Source: Actinoplanes sp. N902-109
GTDB taxonomy: Bacteria > Actinomycetota > Actinomycetes > Mycobacteriales > Micromonosporaceae
Length of the DNA stretch: 64,000 bases
Assembly (NCBI RefSeq): GCF_000389965.1
Contig: NC_021191.1
Coordinates: 3,101,501-3,165,500, forward strand
Direction: 5' to 3'
Position 1 is the first letter of the stretch; every line of letters starts with the position of its first letter. The translations under genes were made by a program, and so were the position numbers. The notes below the pieces were generated by a model. The model had not been told where the DNA came from, searched no databases, and saw only the letters and a list, made by a program, of their open reading frames with translations. Below, piece by piece: positions 44,749-51,956 of the stretch.

Positions 44749-45077
44749 GTCGTCACCTCCTCGGGCCGGGATGCCGCGGCCGGGCGGCGGCCCGCTCGCG
44801 GGGGCCGAGGGGCGCCGGACATCCGGCCGCGGCACCAGCGCCCAGGCTGCCCCGCTCGTGTGGCACGTCTCCTGCGGCTCTGTGACGGTTGTGCGACGTC
44901 ACGCCCCGGACAGGTGCTGAGCTCGCCCGCCGCGTGGTGCGCCGCACTGTCACGGGATCGACATGCGACTCCGGCGGGGCGGGGCGCGATCGTGTGGAAA
45001 TCGTCATGGCGCGGGGAACGCTTCGCCATGTCGGCGGCGCACGGTGGGGCCAGCGGATCGACGAGGAGGGACGAGCC
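44749..45077. promoter_or_regulatory. Divergent intergenic region between kinase and STAS genes
   Basis: No gene is supported in these 329 bases. The second copy of the kinase upstream element lies at 44846-44897 (GTCACAG at 44886-44880 on the minus strand). GAGGAGGGA at 45063-45071 is the Shine-Dalgarno of the STAS gene. Confidence 0.45.
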
Positions 45078-45455
45078 ATGAGGACCACATCGCTGCACCG
45101 CCCGGCGCCTGCCGGCCCGGACGGCGCGCGGACGGCCATGGTGCTGGCGCTCACCGGGGACGTCGGCATCGCCATGGCCGACCGGCTGCGCCGCTATCTC
45201 GACGGCGTCATCGACCGTGGCTGTGACGTCGTGGTGGACTGCGCACGAACGCGGCTGGTCGACGGCGTCTGCGTCGAGGTGCTGGCCGAGGCGGCCCGGG
45301 CGGCGGGTCCGGGGCAGCGGGTGGTGCTCGCCGCTCCCTCGCCACTGGTGCGTGCCGCGCTCGAGGTCACCGGCGCGGACTCCGACCTCCGGACGTATGC
45401 CGACCGGGACGCCGCCCTGCTGGCCTGCGACTCGCCCTCGCCGGCCGTACGGTGA
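45078..45455 (+). CDS. STAS domain protein
   Basis: A 125-residue STAS protein: LALTGDVGIAMADRLRRYL, VVVDCARTRLVDGVCVEVL, and an APSPLVRAALEVTG helix region. The position of the phosphorylated Ser/Thr is Gly in VDGVCV, so it may not be a phosphate switch. ATG 45078 follows GAGGAGGGA. It is divergent from the membrane kinase gene and resembles the STAS protein at 39874. Confidence 0.82.
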   Translation: MRTTSLHRPAPAGPDGARTAMVLALTGDVGIAMADRLRRYLDGVIDRGCDVVVDCARTRLVDGVCVEVLAEAARAAGPGQRVVLAAPSPLVRAALEVTGADSDLRTYADRDAALLACDSPSPAVR

Positions 45456-45486
45456 GCGGTGGATCGCCGGTGCGGCCCTTCGCCGA

Positions 45487-45909
45487 TCAGAGTCCCCGGT
45501 ACGGAAATCCGGGGTACATGTACCCGCTCGCCCAGTACGGCGTGGATCCGTAGTAGCCGTACAGTTTCTCGAAGTAGTCGTTGGCGTCCACCAGCTCCGG
45601 GTCGTAGCCGGGCGCGTCGGCCACCCGGCCCCGCGACTCGCCGACGCAGACCGTCTCGTTCTCGACGCGCGTGACGATGTCGACCGGCACGAACGACGCC
45701 TTCGCGCCGATCCCCAGGACGCCGCCGTGCTCCACCTTGAGGAACCGGACCTTGCCCTCCTCGGCGTCGATCAGCAGATCCTGCACCGTGCCCAGCTCGT
45801 CGCCGTCGCGGTCGACCGCGGTGCGACCGCGGATGTCCTGCCGCGGATCGGCGAGGACCTGGTCGCTGTCGCGCAGCTCGACCAGGGCGGTGGCGTTGTG
45901 CGAGGTCAT
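45487..45909 (-). CDS. PRC-barrel domain protein
   Basis: A 140-residue protein with an N-terminal PRC-barrel (DIRGRTAVDRDGDELGTVQDLLIDAEEGKVRFLKVEHGG-type core) and a Tyr/Gly/Pro-rich C-terminus (YYGSTPYWASGYMYPGFPY). PRC barrels bind RNA-processing or photosynthetic partners in other bacteria; stand-alone versions in actinomycetes are of unknown, often stress-related, role. ATG 45909 follows GGAAGGGG. A near-copy of the motif upstream of the 39874 gene lies at 45974-45991. Confidence 0.87.
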   Translation of the reverse strand: MTSHNATALVELRDSDQVLADPRQDIRGRTAVDRDGDELGTVQDLLIDAEEGKVRFLKVEHGGVLGIGAKASFVPVDIVTRVENETVCVGESRGRVADAPGYDPELVDANDYFEKLYGYYGSTPYWASGYMYPGFPYRGL

Positions 45910-45973
45910 CGTGATCCCCTTCCGTCGTTTCCCCCATCGTGCGTCGGCGGACGGGACGGGCCGCACACAGAAC

Positions 45974-45991
45974 CATGACACGTTCGTGACG
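45974..45991 (-). promoter_or_regulatory. 11-bp direct-repeat motif upstream of PRC-barrel gene
   Basis: Read on the minus strand it is GTCA units 11 bases apart, matching 39725-39742 at 15 of 18 positions. It lies 65-82 bases before the start codon. The spacing fits an OmpR-family regulator. Confidence 0.4.
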
Positions 45992-46100
45992 CTTTCCGGG
46001 CGTGCGTGCGGGAGGACGGTCGGCGCCTGCTTCCCCTTGTCGGAGCACGTGCCGTACGGGATCGGCTCGCGCCGGGTGAAGTGTGGTCTACCGTTGCCGT

Positions 46101-46427
46101 GTGCTGAACGAGGATGGGGTGGCGCAGCTGCAGGTGACAGCGCGGTCGCACTGGGTCAATGCCTGGCTCCTCGGGCCGGCGGCTCGCCCCTTCGTGAGGG
46201 TGGACGGTCGTGAGTACGCGATGCGCTGGGGCCGGGCGTTGGTGCTGACCGTCGCGGCGGGTTCCTGTTCGGTGGAGACCTTCATCCGGTACCGGGGGAC
46301 ACGCAGGGACCTCGGCGTCGGCCGACTGGTCGTGTCGGCGGCGCCCGATGATGTCGTCCATGTGCACGCCCGCACCGGCTGGGCGAACCACATGCCGCTG
46401 CGGCCGGTCCTCGCCTCGTCCCGGTAG
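46101..46427 (+). CDS. Hypothetical protein, small beta-rich
   Basis: A 108-residue protein of unknown function with alternating strands (VAQLQVTARSHWVNAWLLG, VRVDGREYAMRWG, GSCSVETFIRYRG, VVHVHARTGWAN). It looks like an all-beta domain with no signal peptide or membrane helix. GTG 46101 is proposed, since a TCTACCGT stretch just upstream would suit a leaderless start; GTG 46083 is the longer option. It lies alone between the PRC-barrel and acyl-CoA dehydrogenase genes. Confidence 0.6.
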   Translation: MLNEDGVAQLQVTARSHWVNAWLLGPAARPFVRVDGREYAMRWGRALVLTVAAGSCSVETFIRYRGTRRDLGVGRLVVSAAPDDVVHVHARTGWANHMPLRPVLASSR

Positions 46428-46472
46428 CCGGCGCGAAAGGCGAGCAGAACACCGGGGCGCTCGCCGCACCGT

Positions 46473-48164
46473 TCAGAGGACCGCGTCGTCCAGGTCCAGC
46501 AGGAGGGTGTCTCCCGACTCCAGCAGGTCCAGCCACGGCCCGGTCCGGGTCAGCTCGTGGTCGAAGAAATACCGGGCTGCCAGGCGTTTGCCGTCGTAGA
46601 ACGCGCCCTGCTTGTCGCCGGCCGCGTCGAGCTGGGACAGCCACATCCAGGCGATCACGATGTGCCCGGCGGCGTCCAGGTAGGTCGAGGCGTTGGCCAG
46701 CGCCTTGTCCGCGTCACCGGTGCTCCACAGCCGGGCGGTGACCGTGGCGAGGCGCTGCGCGGCGGCGAGCAGCCGGGGGGCGTACGGGGAGGACGAGGAC
46801 GTGGCGGTGGTGGAGATCGCCGAGATCAGCACTTGCAGCCCATCGTTCCGCAGCACCTTACGGCCGAGCAGGTCGAGCGCCTGGATCCCGTCCGTACCCT
46901 CGTGGATGGGGTTGAGGCGGTTGTCGCGGTAGAACTGTTCGACCGGGTACTCCCGGGTGTAGCCGTAGCCGCCGTGCACCTGGATGGCGAGGTCGTTGGC
47001 GCGCAGGCACCACTGCGACGGCCACGCCTTGACGATCGGGGTCAGCACGTCCAGCAGGACTGTCTCGCCCAGGTCGAGCAGCTTGGCGGCGTACAGGGTC
47101 AGCGCCATGCCGCCCTCGACGTAACTCTTCGACGCCAGCAGCATCCGCCGTACGTCGGGGTGACGCACGATGGGCACGGGTGGTGCCGAGGGGTCCTTCC
47201 CGGCGGGTGGCCGGCCCTGCTGACGTTCCCGCGCGTACGCGAGAGCGTGCAGGTAGCCGGTATAGCCGAGCGCCACGGCGCCGGTGCCGACCCCGATGCG
47301 CGCCTCGTTCATCATGTGGAACATCTGGGCCAGTCCCTGGCCCTCGTCGCCGACCAGCTCACCGGTCGCGCCGTCGAAGGCGAGTACCGCGTTGGTCGTA
47401 CCGCGGAAGCCCATCTTGTGGTTGAGGCCGGCCAGGGTGACGTTGTTGCGGGCGCCGGAGGGGAGGTGCTTGGGCACGATGAACAGCGACAGGCCTTTCA
47501 CGCCCGCCGGCGCACCGGCGACCCGCGCGAGCACCAGGTGCACGATCGTCTCACTGAGTTCGTGGTCCCCGGCCGAGATCCACATCTTCGAGCCGGTGAG
47601 CGCATAGGTGCCGTCGTCCTGCCGGACGGCCCGCGTCGTCACGTCGCTGAGCGAGGAACCCGCCTGGGGCTCGGACAGGCACATCGTCCCGGTGTAACGC
47701 CCCTCGAGCATCGGGCGCAGGTAGGTGTCGATCTGCTCCGGGCTGCCGTACTCCAGCAGCAGCGCCGCATTGCCCATGGTCAGCATCGAGTACGCCGACG
47801 TGGCGATGTTGGCCGCCTGGAACCACGCGAAGCAGGCCCGGCCGACCACCTGCGGCAGTTCCAGGCCTCCGACGGTGGCGGGGAACGTGGCCGCCAGCAG
47901 CCCGGCCTCGGCGAAGGCCCGCAACGCCTTGCCGACCTCGGGAATCACGGTGACCGACGTACCGTCGAAGGTCGGCTCCGTCAGATCGCTGCGCCGGTTG
48001 TGCGGGGCGAACTCCCGTTCGGCGATCCGCTCGGACAGATCGAGCACCGCGTCGAAGGTCTCCCGGTTGTGCTCGGCGAATCGCGGCTGCGCGGTCAGCG
48101 ATTCGACGTCGAGCCACTCGTACAGCAGGAAAGCCAGGTCACGGCGGTTGAGGATCATCGACAT
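46473..48164 (-). CDS. Acyl-CoA dehydrogenase, long (FadE5-like) type
   Basis: A 563-residue FAD enzyme introducing the alpha-beta double bond in acyl-CoA. Beyond the usual 380 residues there is a C-terminal helical extension found in long actinobacterial and proteobacterial homologues. Motifs include TMCLSEPQAGSSLSDV, GSKMWISAGDHE, and QVHGGYGYTREYPVEQFYRDNRL followed by IHEGTDGIQALDLLGRK. It appears monocistronic. Chain-length preference cannot be stated. Confidence 0.92.
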   Translation of the reverse strand: MSMILNRRDLAFLLYEWLDVESLTAQPRFAEHNRETFDAVLDLSERIAEREFAPHNRRSDLTEPTFDGTSVTVIPEVGKALRAFAEAGLLAATFPATVGGLELPQVVGRACFAWFQAANIATSAYSMLTMGNAALLLEYGSPEQIDTYLRPMLEGRYTGTMCLSEPQAGSSLSDVTTRAVRQDDGTYALTGSKMWISAGDHELSETIVHLVLARVAGAPAGVKGLSLFIVPKHLPSGARNNVTLAGLNHKMGFRGTTNAVLAFDGATGELVGDEGQGLAQMFHMMNEARIGVGTGAVALGYTGYLHALAYARERQQGRPPAGKDPSAPPVPIVRHPDVRRMLLASKSYVEGGMALTLYAAKLLDLGETVLLDVLTPIVKAWPSQWCLRANDLAIQVHGGYGYTREYPVEQFYRDNRLNPIHEGTDGIQALDLLGRKVLRNDGLQVLISAISTTATSSSSPYAPRLLAAAQRLATVTARLWSTGDADKALANASTYLDAAGHIVIAWMWLSQLDAAGDKQGAFYDGKRLAARYFFDHELTRTGPWLDLLESGDTLLLDLDDAVL

Positions 48165-48289
48165 CCCTCCACCGTAGGCGTTTGCGCGCCCGGTGAGAAC
48201 GACTCTGAGCCCCCCGCCCTCGACGCTGAGGGGTTCCGGCCGCCCGGGACGGCTCCCGGCCAGCGGATGCGGTGCCGCTGCGGCGTCCC

Positions 48290-48295
48290 TAGGCT
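48290..48295 (+). promoter_or_regulatory. Candidate -10 element for a leaderless transcript (DICT gene)
   Basis: TAGGCT lies six bases before GTG 48302, which has no Shine-Dalgarno. This fits a leaderless mRNA starting at the GTG. Confidence 0.4.
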
Positions 48296-48301
48296 GGCGC
48301 C

Positions 48302-49408
48302 GTGCCCGATGACACGGCCGCGCGGCGGCTGACCAAGAGAACGCTGGTGACCGTCTCGCACGCCCTGGAGCAGGCTGCCCTGGCGTCCGCCGAGGACGGT
48401 CCCATGGTGGTCTTCGCCCTGTTCCAGCGGCTGCCGTACTTCGACCGGGAGCGCGGCGTGTACGAGCGCATCGCCGGCCGGGCGGCGGTCACCGTGGTCG
48501 GGCTGGTGGCTGGGGAAGCGCCGGATCTGCCGGCCGGCACCCATCCTGTGCTGCTCGACGAGAAGGAGGACCTCGCCCGGGAGTGGACAGTGGTCGTGCT
48601 GACCCCGCGGTTCGGCGGGGTGCTGGTGGCGCACGATCTCGAGGAGTTCGAGGCCGGCGCGGCGACGCTGGAGAGCGGCCGGGTGTTCGAGGGCCGCACC
48701 AGCCTGCGTCGCGACGAGGCGCTGCACGAGGTGCTGCGTCTGCGCAACCAGTTGAGCGATCGCCTGCCCGCCGCCGCCCTCGCCGCGGTGGACGCGGTCG
48801 TCGGCCGGGTCCGCGAGCTTCCGGCGACTCCCGGGGAGAGCCGCGCCGATGCGGTCCTGCGGTTGCTGGCGAGCCGGGCGGAGCACGACCATCGGCGGCT
48901 GCGGGCCGACGCCGGGCACGCCGGGTCGGCCTCGCGGCAGCCTGACCCGGGCGACCGGGATCTGAGCGACGAGGCCGGGGTGCGGCGCTGGGCCGGCGCC
49001 GAGGGCGTCACGGCGTCGGGAGTCCTGCCGGTGGCCGTCCTGGCCGTGCGGGTCACGCAGGGGCCGGCCGGCCCCGACGGTCCGATCGGCCGGACGGCGA
49101 CCCGGCAGCAGCAGGTCGTGATCGACCTGCTGCTGGACAGGCTGCGGCCGGGCGACCGCGCCACCAAGCTCAGCGAGACCGACTTCGCGCTGTTCCTGCC
49201 GGCCCTGGCCCACGACGACGCGGTGGCCTTCGCGTACCAGCTCATCGCCGACTTCGCCGACGCCGAGCACCGCAGCTCGTTCCTGTCCGCGACGGTGACC
49301 GTGGCCCTGACCGTCAGCCGCAGCCGGCCGCTTCCCGTGCCCCGGCTGCAACAGGCGCTGGAATGGGCGACCAGCCAGAACGAGCCGGTGGTCACCATCG
49401 AGGGCTGA
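48302..49408 (+). CDS. DICT sensory domain protein with degenerate GGDEF-like region
   Basis: A 368-residue cytosolic signalling protein. The N-terminal half is a DICT domain (LVTVSHALEQAALASAEDGP, then LFQRLPYFDRERGVYERIAGR), a sensor named for its links with diguanylate cyclases and two-component systems. The C-terminal part (VLPVAVLAVRVTQGP to a LSETDFALFLPAL segment) has the outline of a GGDEF domain but lacks the GG(D/E)EF active loop, so it is probably not a cyclase. It is divergent from the acyl-CoA dehydrogenase gene. Confidence 0.82.
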   Translation: MPDDTAARRLTKRTLVTVSHALEQAALASAEDGPMVVFALFQRLPYFDRERGVYERIAGRAAVTVVGLVAGEAPDLPAGTHPVLLDEKEDLAREWTVVVLTPRFGGVLVAHDLEEFEAGAATLESGRVFEGRTSLRRDEALHEVLRLRNQLSDRLPAAALAAVDAVVGRVRELPATPGESRADAVLRLLASRAEHDHRRLRADAGHAGSASRQPDPGDRDLSDEAGVRRWAGAEGVTASGVLPVAVLAVRVTQGPAGPDGPIGRTATRQQQVVIDLLLDRLRPGDRATKLSETDFALFLPALAHDDAVAFAYQLIADFADAEHRSSFLSATVTVALTVSRSRPLPVPRLQQALEWATSQNEPVVTIEG

Positions 49409-49467
49409 TCGGCCGGCTGATCGGCCGGCGGTCGGCCGCCTGCTGATCGCCGCGTCCCGGGAGCGGG

Positions 49468-49857
49468 TCAGGGTTTGTGCACGCGGTCGATCTCGACGGT
49501 GAGGATGACGCGCTGCTGCGGGCCGCCGCCGAAGCCGGGGTAGGGGCGGCCGATGTATTTCTGGGACAGTTCGTCGATGTTCTCCCGGGCGCCGTCGGTG
49601 GTGGCGGTCAGGACGCGCCCGCGCAGGCCCCAGGAGCGCGACGGGTTGGCCGGGTCGGCGATGCCGATGGCGATGCGCGGGTCGCGCCGGATGTTGCGGG
49701 TCTTCTGATGGGTCTCGACGGTGTTGATGATCACGTGTTCGCCGTCGGTGGAGGCCCAGGTCTGGGAGATCTGCGGCGATCCATCGGGCATGAGCGTGGT
49801 CACGAAGCAGATCGCCCTGGCGTTGAGAACCTCGAGCAGGTCGTCGGGGAGCATCAT
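49468..49857 (-). CDS. PPOX-class (pyridoxamine 5'-phosphate oxidase-like) F420/flavin enzyme
   Basis: A 129-residue split-barrel protein: FVTTLMPDGSPQISQTWAS, INTVETHQKTRNIRRDPRIAIGIADP, and RPYPGFGGGPQQRVILTVEIDRV. Actinobacterial members often use F420 or a flavin to reduce small molecules. Its ATG overlaps the stop of the TetR gene by four bases, so it is co-expressed with and probably controlled by that repressor. Confidence 0.87.
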   Translation of the reverse strand: MMLPDDLLEVLNARAICFVTTLMPDGSPQISQTWASTDGEHVIINTVETHQKTRNIRRDPRIAIGIADPANPSRSWGLRGRVLTATTDGARENIDELSQKYIGRPYPGFGGGPQQRVILTVEIDRVHKP

Positions 49858-50504
49858 GACGGGTTGGACCTTCCTTTTCTCTGTTCGTTGTAGAGACGGT
49901 CGATGACTGTCTCGTCGGGCGGGTCGCCGGGCAGGTCGGCGTGGCGCAGCCCGGCCAGGGCGATGGCCAGGGCGCGGCGCCACAGCTGGGGGGCGAAGGT
50001 GCGGGAGGCGTCCATGACGCTGCCGACCATGACGTGCACGGCGACGAAGTCGGCGGGGGTCACGCCGGCCGGAAGCTGACCCGATCGGACCGCGCGCTCG
50101 ATGAGCCCGGCCACGAGCGGGGTCATGCGTTCGCGCGCCTGTTCCACCAGGGCGGTGGCCTGGTTGCGGCCGCGCAGCAACTCCCCGAGGCCCCGGCTCT
50201 GCGCCTCGATCTCGAGCTGCTGCTCGAGGAACCAGGTGAGCCCGGCCCATGCGTCGTCCTGGCGCGAGGCTTGCTCGGCGAGCGTGGTGACCATGCCGAT
50301 GTGCTCGCCGAAGAGGGCGTTCAGCAGGTCCTGCCGCTGCGGGAAGCGCCGGTACACCGTGCCCATGCCGGTGCCGGCGGCCCGGGCTATGTCCTCGTAC
50401 GAGATGTCAAGACCGGTGGAGGCCATGAGGTCGTACGCCGTACGGAGCAGGTGCTGGCGGTTTCGTTCCGCGTCACGACGCAGGGGCGGGTCCGGTGCGG
50501 CCAT
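49854..50504 (-). CDS. TetR family transcriptional regulator
   Basis: A 216-residue repressor. The N-terminal HTH spans RQHLLRTAYDLMASTGLDISYEDIARAAG and continues through GMGTVYRRFPQRQDLLNALF; the rest is the ligand-binding helical domain. ATG 50504 gives a normal length; ATG 50516 is in frame upstream. It is divergent from the epoxide hydrolase gene across a 100-base region containing an 18-bp tandem repeat, the probable operator. Confidence 0.9.
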   Translation of the reverse strand: MAAPDPPLRRDAERNRQHLLRTAYDLMASTGLDISYEDIARAAGTGMGTVYRRFPQRQDLLNALFGEHIGMVTTLAEQASRQDDAWAGLTWFLEQQLEIEAQSRGLGELLRGRNQATALVEQARERMTPLVAGLIERAVRSGQLPAGVTPADFVAVHVMVGSVMDASRTFAPQLWRRALAIALAGLRHADLPGDPPDETVIDRLYNEQRKGRSNPS

Positions 50505-50520
50505 GTGGTGAATCATACGT

Positions 50521-50560
50521 AAGTGGAACCGATCTTCCAAGTTGAAGAAGTCTTCCACTT
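50521..50560. promoter_or_regulatory. Tandem 18-bp operator between TetR and epoxide hydrolase genes
   Basis: Two direct repeats (50521-50538 and 50539-50556) share AAGT-GAA and TCTTCC. Each is itself an imperfect palindrome (TGGAA-N6-TTCCA, TTGAA-N6-TTCCA). The whole block is bounded by AAGTGGAA and TTCCACTT. Two stacked TetR dimers could bind it. Confidence 0.65.
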
Positions 50561-50605
50561 CGTGCTTACACTGATGATCCGATCGAGCCGACCCAGGAGC
50601 ATCCG

Positions 50606-51778
50606 ATGACATCCCCGCACACCGACCTTGTCGAGCCGTATCCGATCGCGGTCCCCGACGCCGCGCTGCAGGACCTGCGGCAGCGGCTCGTGGCCACCCG
50701 GTGGCCGGACCGCGAAACCGTCCCGGACGCCGGTCAGGGACCGCAGCTGGACCGCATCCGCGCCCTGTGCGACTACTGGGCGACCGGCTACGACTGGCGG
50801 CGTGCCGAGCGCGACCTCAACGGCTTCGGCTCGTCGCGGACCGTCATCGACGGCATTGACGTGCACTTCCTGCACGTACGCTCGGCCGAGCCGGGCGCCG
50901 TACCGCTGTTGCTGTGCCACGGATGGCCCGGCTCGATCCTGGAGTTCCGCCACCTGATCGGCCCGCTGACCGATCCGGCGAGCCACGGCGGTGACCCCGG
51001 CGACGCCTTCCACCTGGTCATCCCCGCCATGCCCGGCTTCGGGTTCTCCGGCAAGCCGGCCACCGCCGGGTGGAACGTCTCCCGGGTCGCCGGCGCGTGG
51101 ATCACCCTCATGCAGCGCCTGGGCTACGACAACTGGCTCGTTCAGGGCGGTGACTGGGGTGCGGCCGTCGCCGAGCGGATCACCCGTGCGGCGCCCGGGG
51201 CATGCCGGGGCGCGCACTTCAACTTCCCGCTGGTGTTCCCCACCGCGCAGGAGGTGGGCGAGGCGACCGCGGAGGAGCAGCAGATGATCGCGCGCGCTCA
51301 GCGCTACCAGAGCGACCTGGACGGGTACGCCCGGGAGCAGGCGACCCGCCCGCAGACGATCGGCTACTCCCTCGCCGACTCACCGGCCGGCCTCGCTGCC
51401 TGGATTTACACCCTCTTCCAGGACGTGACCGACAACGACGGTGACCCGGAGAAGGCCGTCGACCGCGACGAGATCCTCGACGACATCATGCTCTACTGGC
51501 TTCCCAACGCCGCCGCGTCGGCCGCCCGGCTCTACTGGGAGGAGCGGCAGAGCAGCGCCGAGTACGCCGGACCCCCGCCGCCCAACCCCGTCCCGGCCGG
51601 GTTCAGCATCTTCCCCGGCGAAGCCGTCCAGGCATCCCGGCGCTGGATCGAACGACGCTACGAGACCGTGCTGCACTACGAGAAGCTCGACCGGGGTGGG
51701 CATTTCGCCGCCCTGGAGCAGCCCGGCATCCTCATCGACCAGATCCGCAGGACCTTCCGGCCGGTGCGGGGATTCTGA
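50606..51778 (+). CDS. Epoxide hydrolase family protein (alpha/beta hydrolase)
   Basis: A 390-residue enzyme with the N-terminal EHN domain of microsomal-type epoxide hydrolases. The oxyanion motif is HGWPGS, the nucleophile is the Asp of GGDWGA (about residue 183), and the catalytic His is in DRGGHFAALEQP. It would open epoxides to diols. It has no signal peptide. It is divergent from TetR and the PPOX gene, so the three probably form a detoxification regulon responding to a xenobiotic. Confidence 0.92.
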   Translation: MTSPHTDLVEPYPIAVPDAALQDLRQRLVATRWPDRETVPDAGQGPQLDRIRALCDYWATGYDWRRAERDLNGFGSSRTVIDGIDVHFLHVRSAEPGAVPLLLCHGWPGSILEFRHLIGPLTDPASHGGDPGDAFHLVIPAMPGFGFSGKPATAGWNVSRVAGAWITLMQRLGYDNWLVQGGDWGAAVAERITRAAPGACRGAHFNFPLVFPTAQEVGEATAEEQQMIARAQRYQSDLDGYAREQATRPQTIGYSLADSPAGLAAWIYTLFQDVTDNDGDPEKAVDRDEILDDIMLYWLPNAAASAARLYWEERQSSAEYAGPPPPNPVPAGFSIFPGEAVQASRRWIERRYETVLHYEKLDRGGHFAALEQPGILIDQIRRTFRPVRGF

Positions 51779-51837
51779 CCGGCGAGCATGGTCTGTCAAG
51801 GGCGGCTCACCCATTGTTTTGTCGCCAGGGGAGAAAA

Positions 51838-51862
51838 TTTCCGGCCGGAAAAACGATATGAT
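51838..51862. promoter_or_regulatory. Palindrome and -10-like element upstream of GH5 gene
   Basis: TTTCCGGCCGGAAA (51838-51851) is a perfect 14-bp palindrome in an AT-rich pocket. TATGAT follows at 51857-51862, about 95 bases before the GH5 start. No -35 is clear. Confidence 0.35.
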
Positions 51863-51956
51863 GAGCGTCAATGCGTTGTCGCGGTAACTGTTCTCTTGAA
51901 TGGTGAGGAAATGGTGCCGTAACATCCCTCCTGGTTCACTCGGGAAGGGAATCGGG

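Noticed and set aside
44749..44835. Longer start (GTG 44835) for the membrane kinase
   Set aside because: The added 29 residues are Pro/Arg/Gly-rich with no kinase character, and the strong Shine-Dalgarno points to GTG 44748.
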